Assembly: GCA_907164885.2 (NCBI GenBank)
Contig: OU015493.1
Coordinates: forward strand, 56,921,802-56,985,801
From: Dolomedes plantarius
Lineage: Eukaryota; Arthropoda; Arachnida; Araneae; Dolomedidae
Length of the DNA stretch: 64,000 bases
Direction of reading: 5' to 3'
Shown: positions 32,986-44,609 of the stretch, one piece after another
Numbering within the stretch: the stretch's first letter is position 1
How the letters are laid out: every line of letters starts with the position of its first letter
Notes under the pieces: generated by a model
Told to the model about the DNA's origin: nothing
What the model saw: only the letters and a program-made list of their open reading frames with translations
Databases searched by the model: none
Position numbers and translations under genes: made by a program

Positions 32986-33739
32986 ATAACTCAGGACACA
33001 TTTTTTTGAAAATTCCTTTGATGTTTATATAAACCCAAATACATTACATTGTCGAAAATAATTGCACATGGTTTTTTCTTTAAGATATTTCTTTCAGAAA
33101 TTGCTTTATTTTGTGTCTTAAGAATTAGTAAATACGGGACTAAAACTAAACTCATGGCGCAACAGTCCGCTGTGGACCAAAGCCGGTGGTGTCCATCTCC
33201 GTTTTCTTGAACGTGGGGTTCCATACAGCATATGTCTCAGTGAGGTGGTCAAGCTGACATGGGACCCCCAGAATATAGTCCCCAAGCATGCTTGGTCCTC
33301 ATTTTATCGATCCACTCAAGGGAATGAAAGGTTGAGTAAATACATGACAGCCTCATGAACTTGTCATTACCTTGGTTCTACTCCATGCTGACTGGTTTCC
33401 ACGGAATTGCCCACCAGCAGCTTTATCAAATCATTCCAATCGGCCCTGAAGCACTGCTGAAGCACTGTTTCAAACCGAGAAAACTTACTAAGAAAATACT
33501 CCTTTTAACATCATGTGTGGAGTAGAAAGCTAATCACTGGAGAACCTTGGGTTTCAAACGAATGATTCAACAGAATATATCTATAGTGCCGTACAGTATG
33601 AAGTGTGAGATGCAAGCTAAGTATTTCCCATATTTATCGAGGATAATTGTCCTCAAATCGGATAGTGACTTGACTGGATTGAAACTGATGGCTTCCACCA
33701 CCTGCTTGGAAATTTCGAGGTGCCTGTCAAAATGAAAGC
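32986..33739. other. AT-richer unique sequence, no gene
   Basis: Nothing recognised. Confidence 0.35.
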
Positions 33740-34640
33740 AACCCACACAAACACGAAGCTAACAATGGCGTTAATGCGAGTGTGGTTGCAACTTCCTCCC
33801 ACGAAAGTAGCGATTAAATCCCGGCCAAAAAATCACTTCCAAAACAGCTCACCGTAGGGCGGAGAACGGCTGAGTTTGACCTCCAGTCAAACGCCCTTTT
33901 CCCCCGACTTATCTCATTGAAATCGCGCAATTGTTAGTTTCATCGAAGACTCAATTTGCGGACTCGTGGGTTCCTTTCCGACCGGCGAATTTCCCTTTCG
34001 AAGCTGAAAAGGCACTCATCGCCGGGTCAAGGAGATACGGGGTCACCTATTAAACACCAGAATATAGCCAAGAAGAGAGCAGTCTGGCCAAATCCAAGAA
34101 AAGGATGTTGGCGGAGCAAGGTGGGGCCCCCCTCTTTTCCAGGTCTTTAGACCCGCCGGGGGGCCCCCTGGCTCCAACAAAAGACACGGACAATTACCCC
34201 CTTTTGTACCACAGGTAGCGGTAGGTGGCCCCTTGGCACCCCGTGCAGTTGATGAAGTTTGGAAGAGTGCCCGAAAGGTTTATGATGTGTTATTTATTTA
34301 TTGCGGCGGGTATTTATATTTGTGTATAAACATTTTCTATGTACGGACCCCGCTGAGGCCAGTTCTCTCTATTAATCTTCCTGTTGTGGCGATTTGTAAC
34401 TTTTTCGTGCTTTTTTTTTTTCTGTGCGCGCAGCGTTTCTCTGGCATTGTTGGCCCTCCTTGTTCGGTTTTTAAAAGCTCCAGCTCTCTTTTCTTTTCTC
34501 GAAGCTCTCAATTGGTTTGTTCTTGATTTTTACTTTATTTTATTTTTCTTGCTCCTTTCATCAACTGTTTCCATTGTGTTTGAAAGTTATGAGGAAGAAA
34601 GATATGGAAATGCGGGTGTGTGGGGGTAAGAAGTGATTTG
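33740..34640. other. Unique GC-richer island
   Basis: Non-repetitive, with G/C-run hairpin potential at 34120-34170 (CTTTTCCAGG...GGGGGGCCCCC). Short overlapping frames on both strands have no domains. Confidence 0.25.
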
Positions 34641-35810
34641 ATCCCGTATTTCTGGGCCCTGAAAGAACAAAATAGTTGGTTTATGCGATTTGAGTCTCTC
34701 TCTCTCTCTCTCTTTTTTTTATTCCTCATTCTTATTATCATATTTTGAAATTATTGAAGCTCGCCTGCGTGCACTGGTTGAAATGCTTTTCACTGAGAAA
34801 CTGCTTTGTTCATTAGAGAGTGGAATCCAAATTCAGTTTCCAGGATATTTCGGGCATTCTTCTCTGAATGTATGGATATTCGGCCTTTATGAGGACGTTT
34901 TACCTATTGAATGGAAGAAAATATCAAAATACGGAGATGTATTTGAGCTGTTTTGCTATTTTAATTTACCCCGCAAAATTCCTCGAAATACATTGCTTAA
35001 TATCAGTCATTGAAAAAGCTCTTTTGCAAGTATCCAACTGAGCTATGAAGTATGTTTTGGCAATCTTCGGTCCCCTATTGGTTTAGTTTGATAGAGCGAG
35101 CCCCCATTTAAGCTTTTCTCATATGTCACAGCATTAAATTCATGGAAATGTATAAACTTCCGGTACACACTATAACAAAGTTGATGTTTATCAATCTATC
35201 ATCGTGCTAAGTACTTTTTTCTCCCTAAAATTGGAGGTTTTCTCAAGAATATTAATTCAGATTAAAGGTTTATTACAATGACTGAAAGTATAATAGATAT
35301 ATCAGATATTTCAGAACTGAGCCATCCAATATATTGCCAAAAATAGTTCGTTAAATCCGAAAATAATTGAGAATGGTTGAAGTATAAAAAAAAGGGAAGA
35401 GAGACATAACAACAGCGTGCAGGATCTAGCGCAGTAGAAATGAACTACACTATGTCGTTTATGTGTCTAACTGCAAAATGGCCAGAGTTATAAAGCCTTG
35501 TAAAGCCCTAAGGATCTCCAATTATCTAGCAAATGATGTTATTTTGAGGGGAAAACCCCCCTTCGTAATTGCTGCTTTTTTAACATATTTGATTGGTTTG
35601 TTGAGTGTGTTCCCTTAGCCATTCGGACATCGCCCGGTTTAACATATCTGTACTACATATAATCATGAGAAAACTGAAAGTAAGCCTTTAAAGAAGTTTA
35701 ATCTGATAATCTCGTATCTGCTTATTCGAAGCGTGGACATTTTTATGGTAGGAGGTAAAAATTCCAACTAACTGTTGAAAGAAAGGCCTTGAGGTGTAAT
35801 ATTTTTGGTG
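34641..35810. other. AT-rich sequence, no gene
   Basis: A (TC)n tract lies at 34694-34712. The 107-codon plus frame at 34690-35013 starts in this tract and shows no recognised domain. Confidence 0.35.
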
Positions 35811-35819
35811 GCTCTAGGG

Positions 35820-36182
35820 CAGTGGTTCCCAACCGGTGGTCCGGGAAGCTTCAGGAGTAGTCCGGCACCACTTATAAAAAAGTTGCCAAATAAATGGAAA
35901 TTTTGAAAGCAATGTTCGCTGAACTGGATGGACAGAATATATCCGATGACTATCAGGTATTGAATTTAAATTTCTTAAAAGTTTAACATAATTATTTTAT
36001 TATTAGAACATGATACGTTAGAATGTGAGTCCTTTAGTCCTGTATCCTTTTTTCCTAAGGGATATTCTATACCCCCCATATCCCCGGAAGGTCCCCCTCC
36101 CCCAATTCGGAGGGTGGTGGTCCGCACATGGTTCAATTTCTGGCTTAGTGGTCAGCAGACTTCTACGGGTTGGGAACCACTG
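35820..36182. mobile_element. hAT MITE, CAGTGGTTCCCAACC ends
   Basis: The left end CAGTGGTTCCCAACCGG and the right end GGTTGGGAACCACTG are inverted. The exact 8-bp duplication CTCTAGGG flanks it (35812-35819 and 36183-36190). It is 363 bp long and non-coding. Confidence 0.95.
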
Positions 36183-36375
36183 CTCTAGGGAAATGAAATT
36201 TTGAGATTCTAGATCTAGTTTTGAGTCATGCAGGCTTTTTGATGGCGATAACCCAATGAAATTTATTAAAATAGGCCAAATGAAATAGGCAGTAACTTTA
36301 CTAAGAGCGGAATGGAATCAGAATCCGAAAGAAAAAAAAAAAGGTCTTTAATGCTTCAACCAGTCGCAAAAGTTT

Positions 36376-36482
36376 CTCAAAATTACGAGACCGAATCGTA
36401 GCCAAGTCGGACTCCGACCCTTGTGATGCTAATTAAAACTGGAGCCTCCCCTTTCTGCCCAATAGCCTATATGGACTTGAAC
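36376..36482 (+). repeat. SINE 3'-region fragment
   Basis: Shares AGCCAAGTCGGACTCCGACC, TTAAAAxCxGGAGCC and the ATAGCCT..GGACTTGA block with the 3' half of the SINE at 25979-26335. The tRNA-like head is missing. Confidence 0.75.
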
Positions 36483-36850
36483 TAACACTGCGAATACACA
36501 TTCGGGAAAGGGGAGTGAATTGTAGGGGGAAACAGTGATTTATGGGTCCCCTCGCCGTCAACCCCAGGGTTCGCCTCACCACTCGGGAGCTCCCTTCGGA
36601 GGGCAGTTTTCTGACGAATGATCAAAGGGACGAGAAACCTTCTCCCCACGTTGGGGAGAGGGGTCAAAGGGGGAGTCCCCGAATCTCGCTTTTCAGAAAC
36701 GGATGATGGGGAGGGGGTCAAAGGTCAAAGGGATAATGACGTCGGGAAGTTGCGAGACGCGGAAATATGAGAACGGTCAGTCGGGTGGGTTAGTCACGCT
36801 CCTGGAGCGTGACTAATGTCTCGCGAAGGAACGGAGGGTGGCTGATTCAC
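36483..36850. other. Unique insert between SINE fragments, with DR1 site and palindrome
   Basis: GC-richer sequence that interrupts the SINE-like match. It contains a nuclear-receptor type DR1 (GGGTCAAAGGTCA, 36715-36727) and a 27-bp perfect hairpin (36790-36816; arms of 13 bp around a single T). No terminal repeats or target duplication were found. Confidence 0.45.
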
Positions 36851-36905
36851 GTGTGAGGAACTGGAGCCTGATGTTGCTGTCGGTCAAGTAGGATAAGTAA
36901 CAACA
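36851..36905 (+). repeat. SINE tail fragment
   Basis: ACTGGAGCCTGATGTTGC, TGTCGGTCAAG and AACAACAAA match the last part of the SINE at 25979. This is either the second half of the copy at 36376 or a separate, internally deleted copy. Confidence 0.6.
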
Positions 36906-37638
36906 AATCATTATCGCAGAGAAATGGAGAATGATTGTTTCCAAGAGGACAGGATGGGACTAACGTCTAAAAAAGGCCAGGACCCATCAGAGACTGTTCT
37001 TTTCACTGTTGATAATTACAGCCCTATATTTGGTCACATCGCATGACAGCCTTTTTTGTATTCGCAGAAAGTCTGAGATTCAATTAAAATTTTCAAGGCT
37101 ATGAAATTTAAGCTTGCAACCGAGCCTAAATGACCACATTTAAGATTAAGACTGCCTGTATAAAGAGTAAAGAAACAAGTTTTCAAGGAGTTAAGGAAGG
37201 CTTCAGAATTTATTTGTCCTCAAAAGCGGAAATCGAGTATGAAATCCAATCAAGAAAGGGGTAAGAGGGGCTTCGGATTTTGTGCGCTGAAGGCTTGTAG
37301 ATGCTCAATGCACTCCATAGACAAACCTTACTCCTTACAAATTTAATAAAGCCACAAACGCGCAATGTGATTCCGTTCATTGTCTTACCTGCCAATCAGG
37401 TTGTATGTCTTTAAGAATCCCCATTTGCTACTTGCGTCAAATTACCTAATTATTATTCTGTAGTTTTCTTCTTTAAACTTCCACCGGTTGAAAGCTGTCC
37501 ACGGTGTGTGTTGCGAAGATATCTGTCGGAGAATGGCGATTTGAAAACGGATTCAAGGAAAATGGAATATGTGCAAAAAATAGCAATGCAATGCCTCTCA
37601 AACACAGGGGAAGAGAAGTTATTCACTTCTCTAACATA

Positions 37639-37701
<63 letters not shown>

Positions 37702-38385
37702 TGACGTTGAAGGACCCGGAATGTCACCACAAATGCTTAATGATATAAACGTCAATTTAATTTCGCGTCGATAAATTCCGAAATTAAGAGCTAACGTATT
37801 TTTTCCCCTCCCGTACTCTCCGAAGACATCTATAATCGGCGGGTACCCATTAGAGCGTTTACTTTTGCCGCGAGTTCGATAACAAAGACCCGCAGTGATT
37901 TATGGGAAGTTGATGACAATCTTGAGTAAATAACGATAATTTGATTCGGATTGAAAAGTAGATTAAGTGGTTGCTTTGGGGGACGAAACACGAGGCGAGT
38001 CGTAATTAGAATGGGAACAGATTCCCCCCCCCTTTTTTTTTTATCTTTTCCCTTCGAACAAAGTGAATGTTTTGTGACGTGTGTGTATCATTATCATTAA
38101 CGTGTTTATCATAAAAATGCCGTATTGATAGTACTTTATAATATTTCCTAAATTTCCGATAAAATGAGTTTAAATGCAGTTCCGCAATTTACAAATAATT
38201 TCGGTTCAGGTCACAGGTTATCGATAGATAATTGAAAAATATTGACGTATGTACGCTACATTCGATGAGAGCATGCTAACCCGCCTAGACATAACTGAAA
38301 AAAAAAAAGGTCGACTATCTATTCTGTAATATTGTTAACAATTCTGAAAATTAAATTTGCTGCACTATGGTACTGTATGCTTATA

Positions 38386-38387
<2 letters not shown>
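36906..38387. other. Unique sequence with a (CA)n(TA)n microsatellite
   Basis: The microsatellite lies at 37638-37698. The rest shows no gene or element. Confidence 0.4.

Positions 38388-38471
<84 letters not shown>
38388..38471. repeat. (TA)n microsatellite
   Basis: About 84 bp of TA repeat, abutting the Tc1-like element. A short TA stretch continues beyond its right end (39696-39707). Confidence 0.95.
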
Positions 38472-38473
<2 letters not shown>

Positions 38474-38476
<3 letters not shown>

Positions 38477-39695
38477 TGAAGTGCCACTGAATTAGGGATA
38501 GCAAAGCCTATGCAAATTGTGTAGCGCTGCGCATCATGTATGCGCAAGTGAGGGCGCTGTGGTAACTGCATATATAGCGCGTACTGTGGTTGTTCTGAAT
38601 TAGTTGTTGGAATTGCCAGTATGGGTAAACTGCCTGATTTAGACGCCTTCGATCGCGGACAAATCGTAGGTGCGCGACGCATGGGCCATTCAATTTCCGA
38701 AATCGTCAAACAGCTAGGATTTTCAAGGTCGACAGTGTCAAGAGTAAAACAAGAATACATGGATGGTAGAAAAAAAACTAGCGATCAGGCAAACTGCAAA
38801 GGACAATTAGCCTTGACAGTGCGTGGTGAGAGACGGCTCAGGCGTATTGTACGTAGCCAGCGAAGCCAAACATTAGCTCAAATTACCACCCAGTTTAATG
38901 ACGGTGCCAGTCGTACAGTCAGTAAACGGACTGTGCAACGCTTGCTTCACCGTATGGGTTTCAGGAGCCGTCGACCTACGAGAGTACCATTGCTCTATAC
39001 TCGCCATCGGGCTGCACGTCTTGCCTGGGCAAGAGAGCACAGAAACTGGAGTGTAGAGGACTGGAAACGAGTAGCATGGAGTGATGAGTGTCTCGATTCC
39101 GACTACTTAACGCCGACGGGAGGCTGAGAATATGGCGTCAGGCTCATGAAGCCATGGATCCTGCATGCCTGGCTGGAACTGTACAAGGGCATGGTGGCTC
39201 AATCATGGTCTGGGGTGTTTTTTCGTGGCACAGTTTGGGATCTTTGGTGCGTGTACCAACCTCCCTCAATGCAATTCGGTACGTAGAGTTGCTGGGTGAT
39301 CACCTCCATCCGTTTATGCTGTTCTGTTATCCGCACGGTAATGGAGTTTTCCAGCAAGACAACTGTACCTCTCACAAGTCCCGGTTGGCTACTGGCTGGT
39401 TGGATGAGCATTCCTCTGACTTCTCTGTCATGAATTGGCCACCTAGAAGCCCAGACTTAAATCCTATTGAGCATCTTTGGGATGTTTTGGTACAAGGCGT
39501 GAAAGGCCATCACACAGCACCAAAGAACCTTACTGAATTATGGACAGCTTTAGCCAATATTTGGCAAGCCATTCCCGTGGAACGTTTCCAGAAACTTCTT
39601 GAATCTATGCGTCGTCGTGTGGCAGCCGTTATCAAGGCCAGAGGAGGCCCAACTCGTTACTAGGTAGGTATCCCTAATTCAGTGGCACTTCAGTG
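38474..39695 (+). mobile_element. Tc1-like element, nearly complete, in (TA)n
   Basis: TIRs start CACTGAAGTGCCACTGAATT and continue about 7 bp further into AGGGATA. TA lies on both sides. It is 1222 bp long and most of it is coding. The TA target lies at the edge of a long (TA)n tract. Confidence 0.92.
38621..39663 (+). pseudogene. Tc1-like transposase with one 2-bp insertion
   Basis: ATG 38621 opens a paired-type DNA-binding region: FDRGQIVGARRMGHSISEIV, then SRSTVSRVKQEY, and a second HTH with SKRTVQRLLHRMG. After WSDE (first catalytic Asp at 39083-39085, residue 155) two extra bases (39089-39090, a GT repeat) shift the frame. The remainder reads RFRLLNADGRLRIW, VFQQDNCTSH (second Asp, 39358-39360) and SPDLNPIEHLWD (Glu at 39469-39471), to a TAG at 39661-39663. 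By count 36 residues lie between the second Asp and the Glu, the spacing of the DD36E group known from animals. Apart from the 2-bp lesion the frame is open, about 346 residues. I infer a recent inactivation. Confidence 0.92.
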
Positions 39696-39708
39696 TATAT
39701 ATATATAC

Positions 39709-40575
39709 TGTGATAACTTAAGACTCCGGGTAGCTAAAAATGTTCAGAGTCAGTCTACTACATTAAAATACAATTTTATTAAATTTAAGTCGAAAACATT
39801 TTACACTATTTACAAATGTGTTGATCTACCTCTAGACATAGAGGGAACTGGCCTTCGTAATAGCCAAATAATTTCGATGAAAAGATGTCGGCAAGTACAT
39901 TCACAACTAAACTAGAAGGTCGGTACACAGCCTCTAGAGCATACAGCTCTGAAAATAGAGTAACTTCGTAAGGAAAGTTATAGCTAACGAGAATCTTATA
40001 GAGCGGGCTTCTCTGAAATATAAAAATAACTTCTTGATGAAGTAACGTGCTAACAGAAGCCTGTAGAGCAGGATGCTCTGAGATGGCTATACTGCAGGGT
40101 GAAGTATTAGTTGACGAGAAGCTTAGAGCGGGCTGCTCTGAAAAATAAAGTTCAGGATGAAGATGGTCACTCCAGGACCTCTGAGACGAAAGATGCTCTC
40201 TAGATGAGAGTCTCGACCAAGTCTGCTCTAAAAACTGGATTTCTTTCTCCCGCATTGGCACTCGTGCGTCCGGTCACGTGACTGCAAATTTTTAGGTTGG
40301 CTGGCCCAATTTGTGATGTCATGTTCGTTGGCTGTGATTCGCTTGACGACGAAGCCATGTGGTCGGCTCTTGTAAATCAGCTGATCTGAAAATCATTAGT
40401 TCACGTCGAAATATTCATTAGTTTACGTCCTCCCAGGGGCGGCGGCTAGGAGCAACACTATTCTCAGCTTCCAGACACCTTGACGCTGATCTATAGAACT
40501 GTTCGTAGGTCACCTCCTGTGGGAGGTCCGGCTGTCTGGGTGATTTATTCGGAAAGGTCGTAACGGATTCTTACA
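39709..40575 (-). mobile_element. Probable solo LTR with internal minisatellite
   Basis: The segment runs TGTGATAACTTAAG...GATTCTTACA, which has LTR-like TGT...ACA ends. A minus-strand AATAAAAT near 39772 fits a poly(A) signal. The flanks do not give a clean target duplication (TATAC left, ATGCA right). The left flank is microsatellite and may have changed. A 151-codon minus frame covers the minisatellite and is not a gene. Confidence 0.45.
39925..40160. repeat. Minisatellite, ~60-65 bp unit with hairpin core
   Basis: Four units each contain an (T)AGAGC...GCTCT(G) inverted core: AGAGCATACAGCTCT, AGAGCGGGCTTCTCT, AGAGCAGGATGCTCT and AGAGCGGGCTGCTCT. These are followed by diverged AAGTT/GAAGTA and ACGAGAA blocks. 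A fifth, weaker unit follows. Confidence 0.75.
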
Positions 40576-40608
40576 ATGCATACACACACACACACACATA
40601 CAGACACA
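40576..40608. repeat. (CA)n microsatellite
   Basis: A CA-rich tract directly left of the Tc1-like element at 40611. Confidence 0.85.
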
Positions 40609-40610
40609 TA

Positions 40611-42271
40611 CAGTGGCTCCCAAAAGTGTTCGTACACTTACAATTTTCAATGAAATAGGGGTCTATCCATTAATTACAATGAATATTTCAGAATGGGTAT
40701 TTAATAATAAGATCTATAATCTATTCTTAAAAAAACAACATGAAATATTTTGAAAACATAGTAAAACTTTATTTTTAAGAAACCAGCAATCAAAAATTGA
40801 CAAAAACTTTATCTCACAAAGGTCATCGTACACTGAAATATTTTCGGATAAATTCATAATTAAAATTATCGTCTGGCGCTTTATTTTTATTTTTGAATTG
40901 TGGTGGCATTTAAAATATCGTTTGGCTTTAATTTTTGCTTGCCTACTCCGTAATATTCTATTTATTATTTAAAAATGGTTCGTAGTCGTAAAGAAACAAA
41001 AAACAGCATTCGAAAATTGATTATTTTTCATCATAGTAGTGGTAAATCAGTTCGGAATATTGCTAAATTACTTAATTTATCCCATTCTACTGTGCAGTAT
41101 GTGATAAAATGCTTTAAAGAAGAAAATCGGACGAAAACAAGGTAAGAAAAGGTCGTCCGGCAAAGTTAACAAAACGTGGTCAGAGATTTATAATTAGAAA
41201 ATCTGTGAAAAACACACGTTTGAGTGCTGTAAAAGTTTCTGCAGAATTTACTGAAACATTTTCTACTTCAATTTTACCTGAAACTGTTCGACGAGTTCTT
41301 AGAGCAGCTGGATTACATGGGCGTTCTGCCCGTAGAAAATTTTTTGTGAGTGAGAAAAGCAGAAAGCTTAGGCTTTCCTTCGCACTATCAATGATAAATA
41401 AGCCCAAAACGTATTGGAATAATGTCTTATTTGCCGATGAAAGCAAGTTTAACATTTTTGGTTCTGATGGGCGTATAATTGTATGGAGAAGAAAAAATGA
41501 GGAACTTAATCCCAAGAACTTAGTAGGAACAGTTAAGCATGCGGTGGAGGTGTCCTTGTCTGGGGGTTGCTTGTCAGCATCAGGAAGGTATATTTTGGTA
41601 TTTATTGATGGCATAATGAATCATGCTGTTTATATAAATATTTTAAGAAACAATTTAAAATTATCAGCCCAAAATTTGCAGTATTGGAAACAACATTGTT
41701 TTTATCAAGATAACGATCCTAAGCACACGGCTCTCAACGTTCGCATCTAGTGTCTCTATAATTGTCCACAAGTTGTGAAAACACCACCTCAATCGCCAGA
41801 TTTAAACCCAATAGAACATATTTGGAGAGAACTGGAGGTTCGAGTACGAAAACACGACATTCACACGAAAAGCGAACTAAAAACAATTATGATGGAAGAA
41901 TGGATGAACATTGGTGCAGAAATTACAAAAGAACTAGTGCAATCTATTCCCAGACGTTTAAACGCTGTTGTGGATGCTAAAGAATATCCTACTAAATATT
42001 AATTTAATGAAAAATTAGAATATTTACTAATATGTAGAGATTTTTTACAAGTGTACGATGACTTTTGTGAGATAAAGTTTTTGTTACTTTTTGATTATTG
42101 GTTTCTTAAAATTAAAGTTTTACTATGTTTTTAATATATTTCATAGTTTTGTTAAGAACAGATTATAGATCTTATTATTAAATACCCATTCTGAAATATT
42201 CATTTTAATTAATGGATAGACCCCTATTTCATTGAAAATCGTAAGTGTACGAACACTTTTGGGAGCCACTG
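40611..42271 (+). mobile_element. Tc1-like element with ~221-bp TIRs
   Basis: Both ends read CAGTGGCTCCCAAAAGTGTT (right end on the complement), with TA outside (40609-40610 and 42272-42273). The inverted repeats extend 40611-40833 and 42051-42271 with few differences. A GTTCGTACACT motif near the outer end and CATCGTACACT at the inner end give the two-site IR/DR layout known from Sleeping Beauty-type elements. Total length is 1661 bp. Confidence 0.92.
40975..42002 (+). pseudogene. Tc1-like transposase, one frameshift and one stop
   Basis: ATG 40975 starts KETKNSIRKLIIFHHSSGKS and SVRNIAKLLNLSHSTVQYVI, the first helix-turn-helix. This frame ends at TAA 41143. The conserved linker GRPAKLTKRGQRF follows in another frame, so a small indel lies at about 41125-41150. 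The second HTH contains PETVRRVLRAAGLHGRSARR. The catalytic motifs are FADESKFN (Asp 41436-41438), FYQDNDPKHTA (41709-41711) and SPDLNPIEHIW (Glu 41814-41816), giving the classical 34-residue DD34E spacing. A TAG at 41748 separates the last two. The C-terminus KEYPTKY ends at 42002. The transposase is dead in this copy. It lies within matching long TIRs, so the element may still serve as a substrate if a partner enzyme exists. Confidence 0.92.
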
Positions 42272-42273
42272 TA

Positions 42274-42887
42274 TATGTGCCGTTTATTTTGAAAGTGGCA
42301 TAAGTCCCTTTGTTTTTAAATCGAGATATTTAAAAAAACATTTCGCGGTTTCAGTTCTTGTGAACAAAGACCTTTCCTTGAAGCTCATAAATATTTATTT
42401 TCAAATTTCATCACAAATGTTATTTAGATGGTTGACTGGTTCTGAAGCTCTACGATAGTCACTTGGAAAAGTTGATTTTAAATTTTCAGTTACAAAAGGA
42501 TCAAACATATAAATTTTTTTTAACCATCAGATAAGGTATATAAAACCCGTAATATGTTACATATATGTTATTAATAATTTACAAATAGTTTTATAGTTAT
42601 AGTCTTTATAAACACCTGTAAATTATCAAGAAATAATTTTTATTTCAATACGAATCAATACTCTTTGACTTTCATGCAATATTTTAAACATACAATATTT
42701 TTTTTTCGCACAGAGAAGAAAAGTTGGTTGGTGAACTCACTTTGCCGGGTTGAAATCCACTGCACAGGGGAAGTCGCTTTTGGTGAGTAGAACAACCCAC
42801 GTTGGAAAGTGGTTCCTACAACCCACTTCCTGAAACGGGTACATTTTTCTGCCTTTGCGGGTTTAGAAAATTGAATGGGCTTGTAAC
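42274..42887. other. AT-rich sequence, no gene
   Basis: The 92-codon minus frame at 42655-42933 runs into the LTR and has no domain. Confidence 0.4.
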
Positions 42888-42891
42888 GTAT

Positions 42892-43744
42892 TCCTGCTAT
42901 TTGTGTCAAAAGCAAACACTTAGGTAGCGTCACAGGTTACGTGTAAGGTAGACAGCTTACTAAAATAGAGACTTTCAAGATAATGAGAATTTCAGATTTA
43001 TTTAATGTACGCGGTTAGGCCGCGATCTCGAATGATAGATATACAAAGCAGTCCGTAGAAGTTGGAGTAGAAAACGTGGATTGTCTCTCAAGGATGGAGC
43101 ACACTGTCGCTAAAACGAGGCGATGAACTGCTGGTCAGGTCACAGAAAAAAGGGCCCGCACTCGTCCACTGGAAGCTAGCAGCTTCTCTGAAATAACACA
43201 ATTGGGGAGATCAAGTTCCGATCGGTTTCCCCGACCTTTCTCGGTGAAAAAGGGTCTCCTCACGTAGAGGGCAGAGCCTCACAAAAAACAAGTCACTTAA
43301 AAGTGCGTGGAGCTAGGAGATCAGGTATCACTCCTAAACTCTCTAAGAAAAAACTCTCCGCACAAAAAACTGGTCTTCAAGCCCTCGTCGGCTTATATAA
43401 AAACTTGATCCCTGGCGGAATTCTTTCTAGCCTCCTCTCTATAGCTCGCTCCGGATAGGCTGAGCGTCTAGCCGTGCGCAAAAAACGATGCCGATTATTA
43501 CATCTTCATCGCCCGCTCACTCATTAGCGATCTCGTTTCAGGGCGTAAACTGTCATTGTCGGCCACTGTCAAAATATGGCGCCAGACTGTCTCCTCTTTT
43601 CATCCCAGGAATGCGTCCCGAAGAGGTGCCCATTGTGGTCCTCTTCCGCTCGGGGGGGGGGTCTGCCATTCTTTAGCATCGGTTCACGGCTAGCGACGAT
43701 TTTAATGGTTTTCCTACTCGCCTCGAGGGGGGGGAATTGCCACA
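42892..43744 (-). mobile_element. Solo LTR, same family as 2771-3740
   Basis: The left edge is TGTAACGTATTCC and the right edge GAATTGCCACA. The 4-bp duplication GGCT lies on both sides (42888-42891 and 43745-43748). A minus-strand TATATAA box lies near 43394-43401 and a poly(A)-like AATAAA near 42993, which gives minus orientation. Blocks shared with 2771-3740 include GGTAGCGTCACA, GGAGCTAGGAGATCAG and TATCACTCCTAAACTC. Confidence 0.85.
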
Positions 43745-43787
43745 GGCTATTAACCGTGTTGTGTATTGAGCCTACACCCCCCCCCCC

Positions 43788-43796
<9 letters not shown>

Positions 43797-43885
<89 letters not shown>

Positions 43886-44578
43886 TGAATAAGATGAAAG
43901 AGAAAACCAGTAATAGCTCTAAAGCTACTTGCAGCCAGGAACAAACAACATGTAAAGAAAAGTATGAATAAGGTTTTTGACAGCATTTCTTCATCAGCGG
44001 TGTCAATACTGTCTAAAAACCAATGGATTGTTTCTGATGAGTATGATCTATAAAATAAACACACTCAGACACCGTACAATCCATTATTAACAGAAGAATT
44101 GATTAATAAATGAATTAAGTTTGATTAAAAGTACTTAACCAAAGAACACCAAGCCTGGCGCTAGTCAGTGTGGAAGTTAAGAACTTGTAACCGCAAGATG
44201 ACTGACGTCATAAAACTTGCTACCATTGAGGTAGTGGATTCTCAGTTACAGACTTACTTAGGTTACCGTATTTTAAGATTATTATTCCCTTAATTATTTA
44301 GTTTTTATTATTATTAATACTATGAGTTAATTTTATTATTATTTTATTTTACTTATGATTTTTATTTTTATTTTTAGTAGTTATTTTTTCTATTTTAACC
44401 TACTGTGATGTTTAACATATTAATGCAACAGAACAAACTATTCATTAAAACAAAAACAACCAATTATGTTTTTGGATAGACTTACTGGGTAATAATTCCG
44501 AGTTAGCACAGCTTTCAAGTCTATAATATGCTTAATCCTATTGTCTTTAGAACATAGCCTATTTATACGAACTAACTG

Positions 44579-44609
<31 letters not shown>

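Noticed and set aside
39925..40160. CRISPR-like spacing of repeats
   Set aside because: The units are diverged head to tail with no unique spacers of constant length, and the context is eukaryotic.
39806..40261. A 151-codon minus-strand frame
   Set aside because: It spans the minisatellite in the probable LTR. Openness follows from the repeat, and no domain was found.
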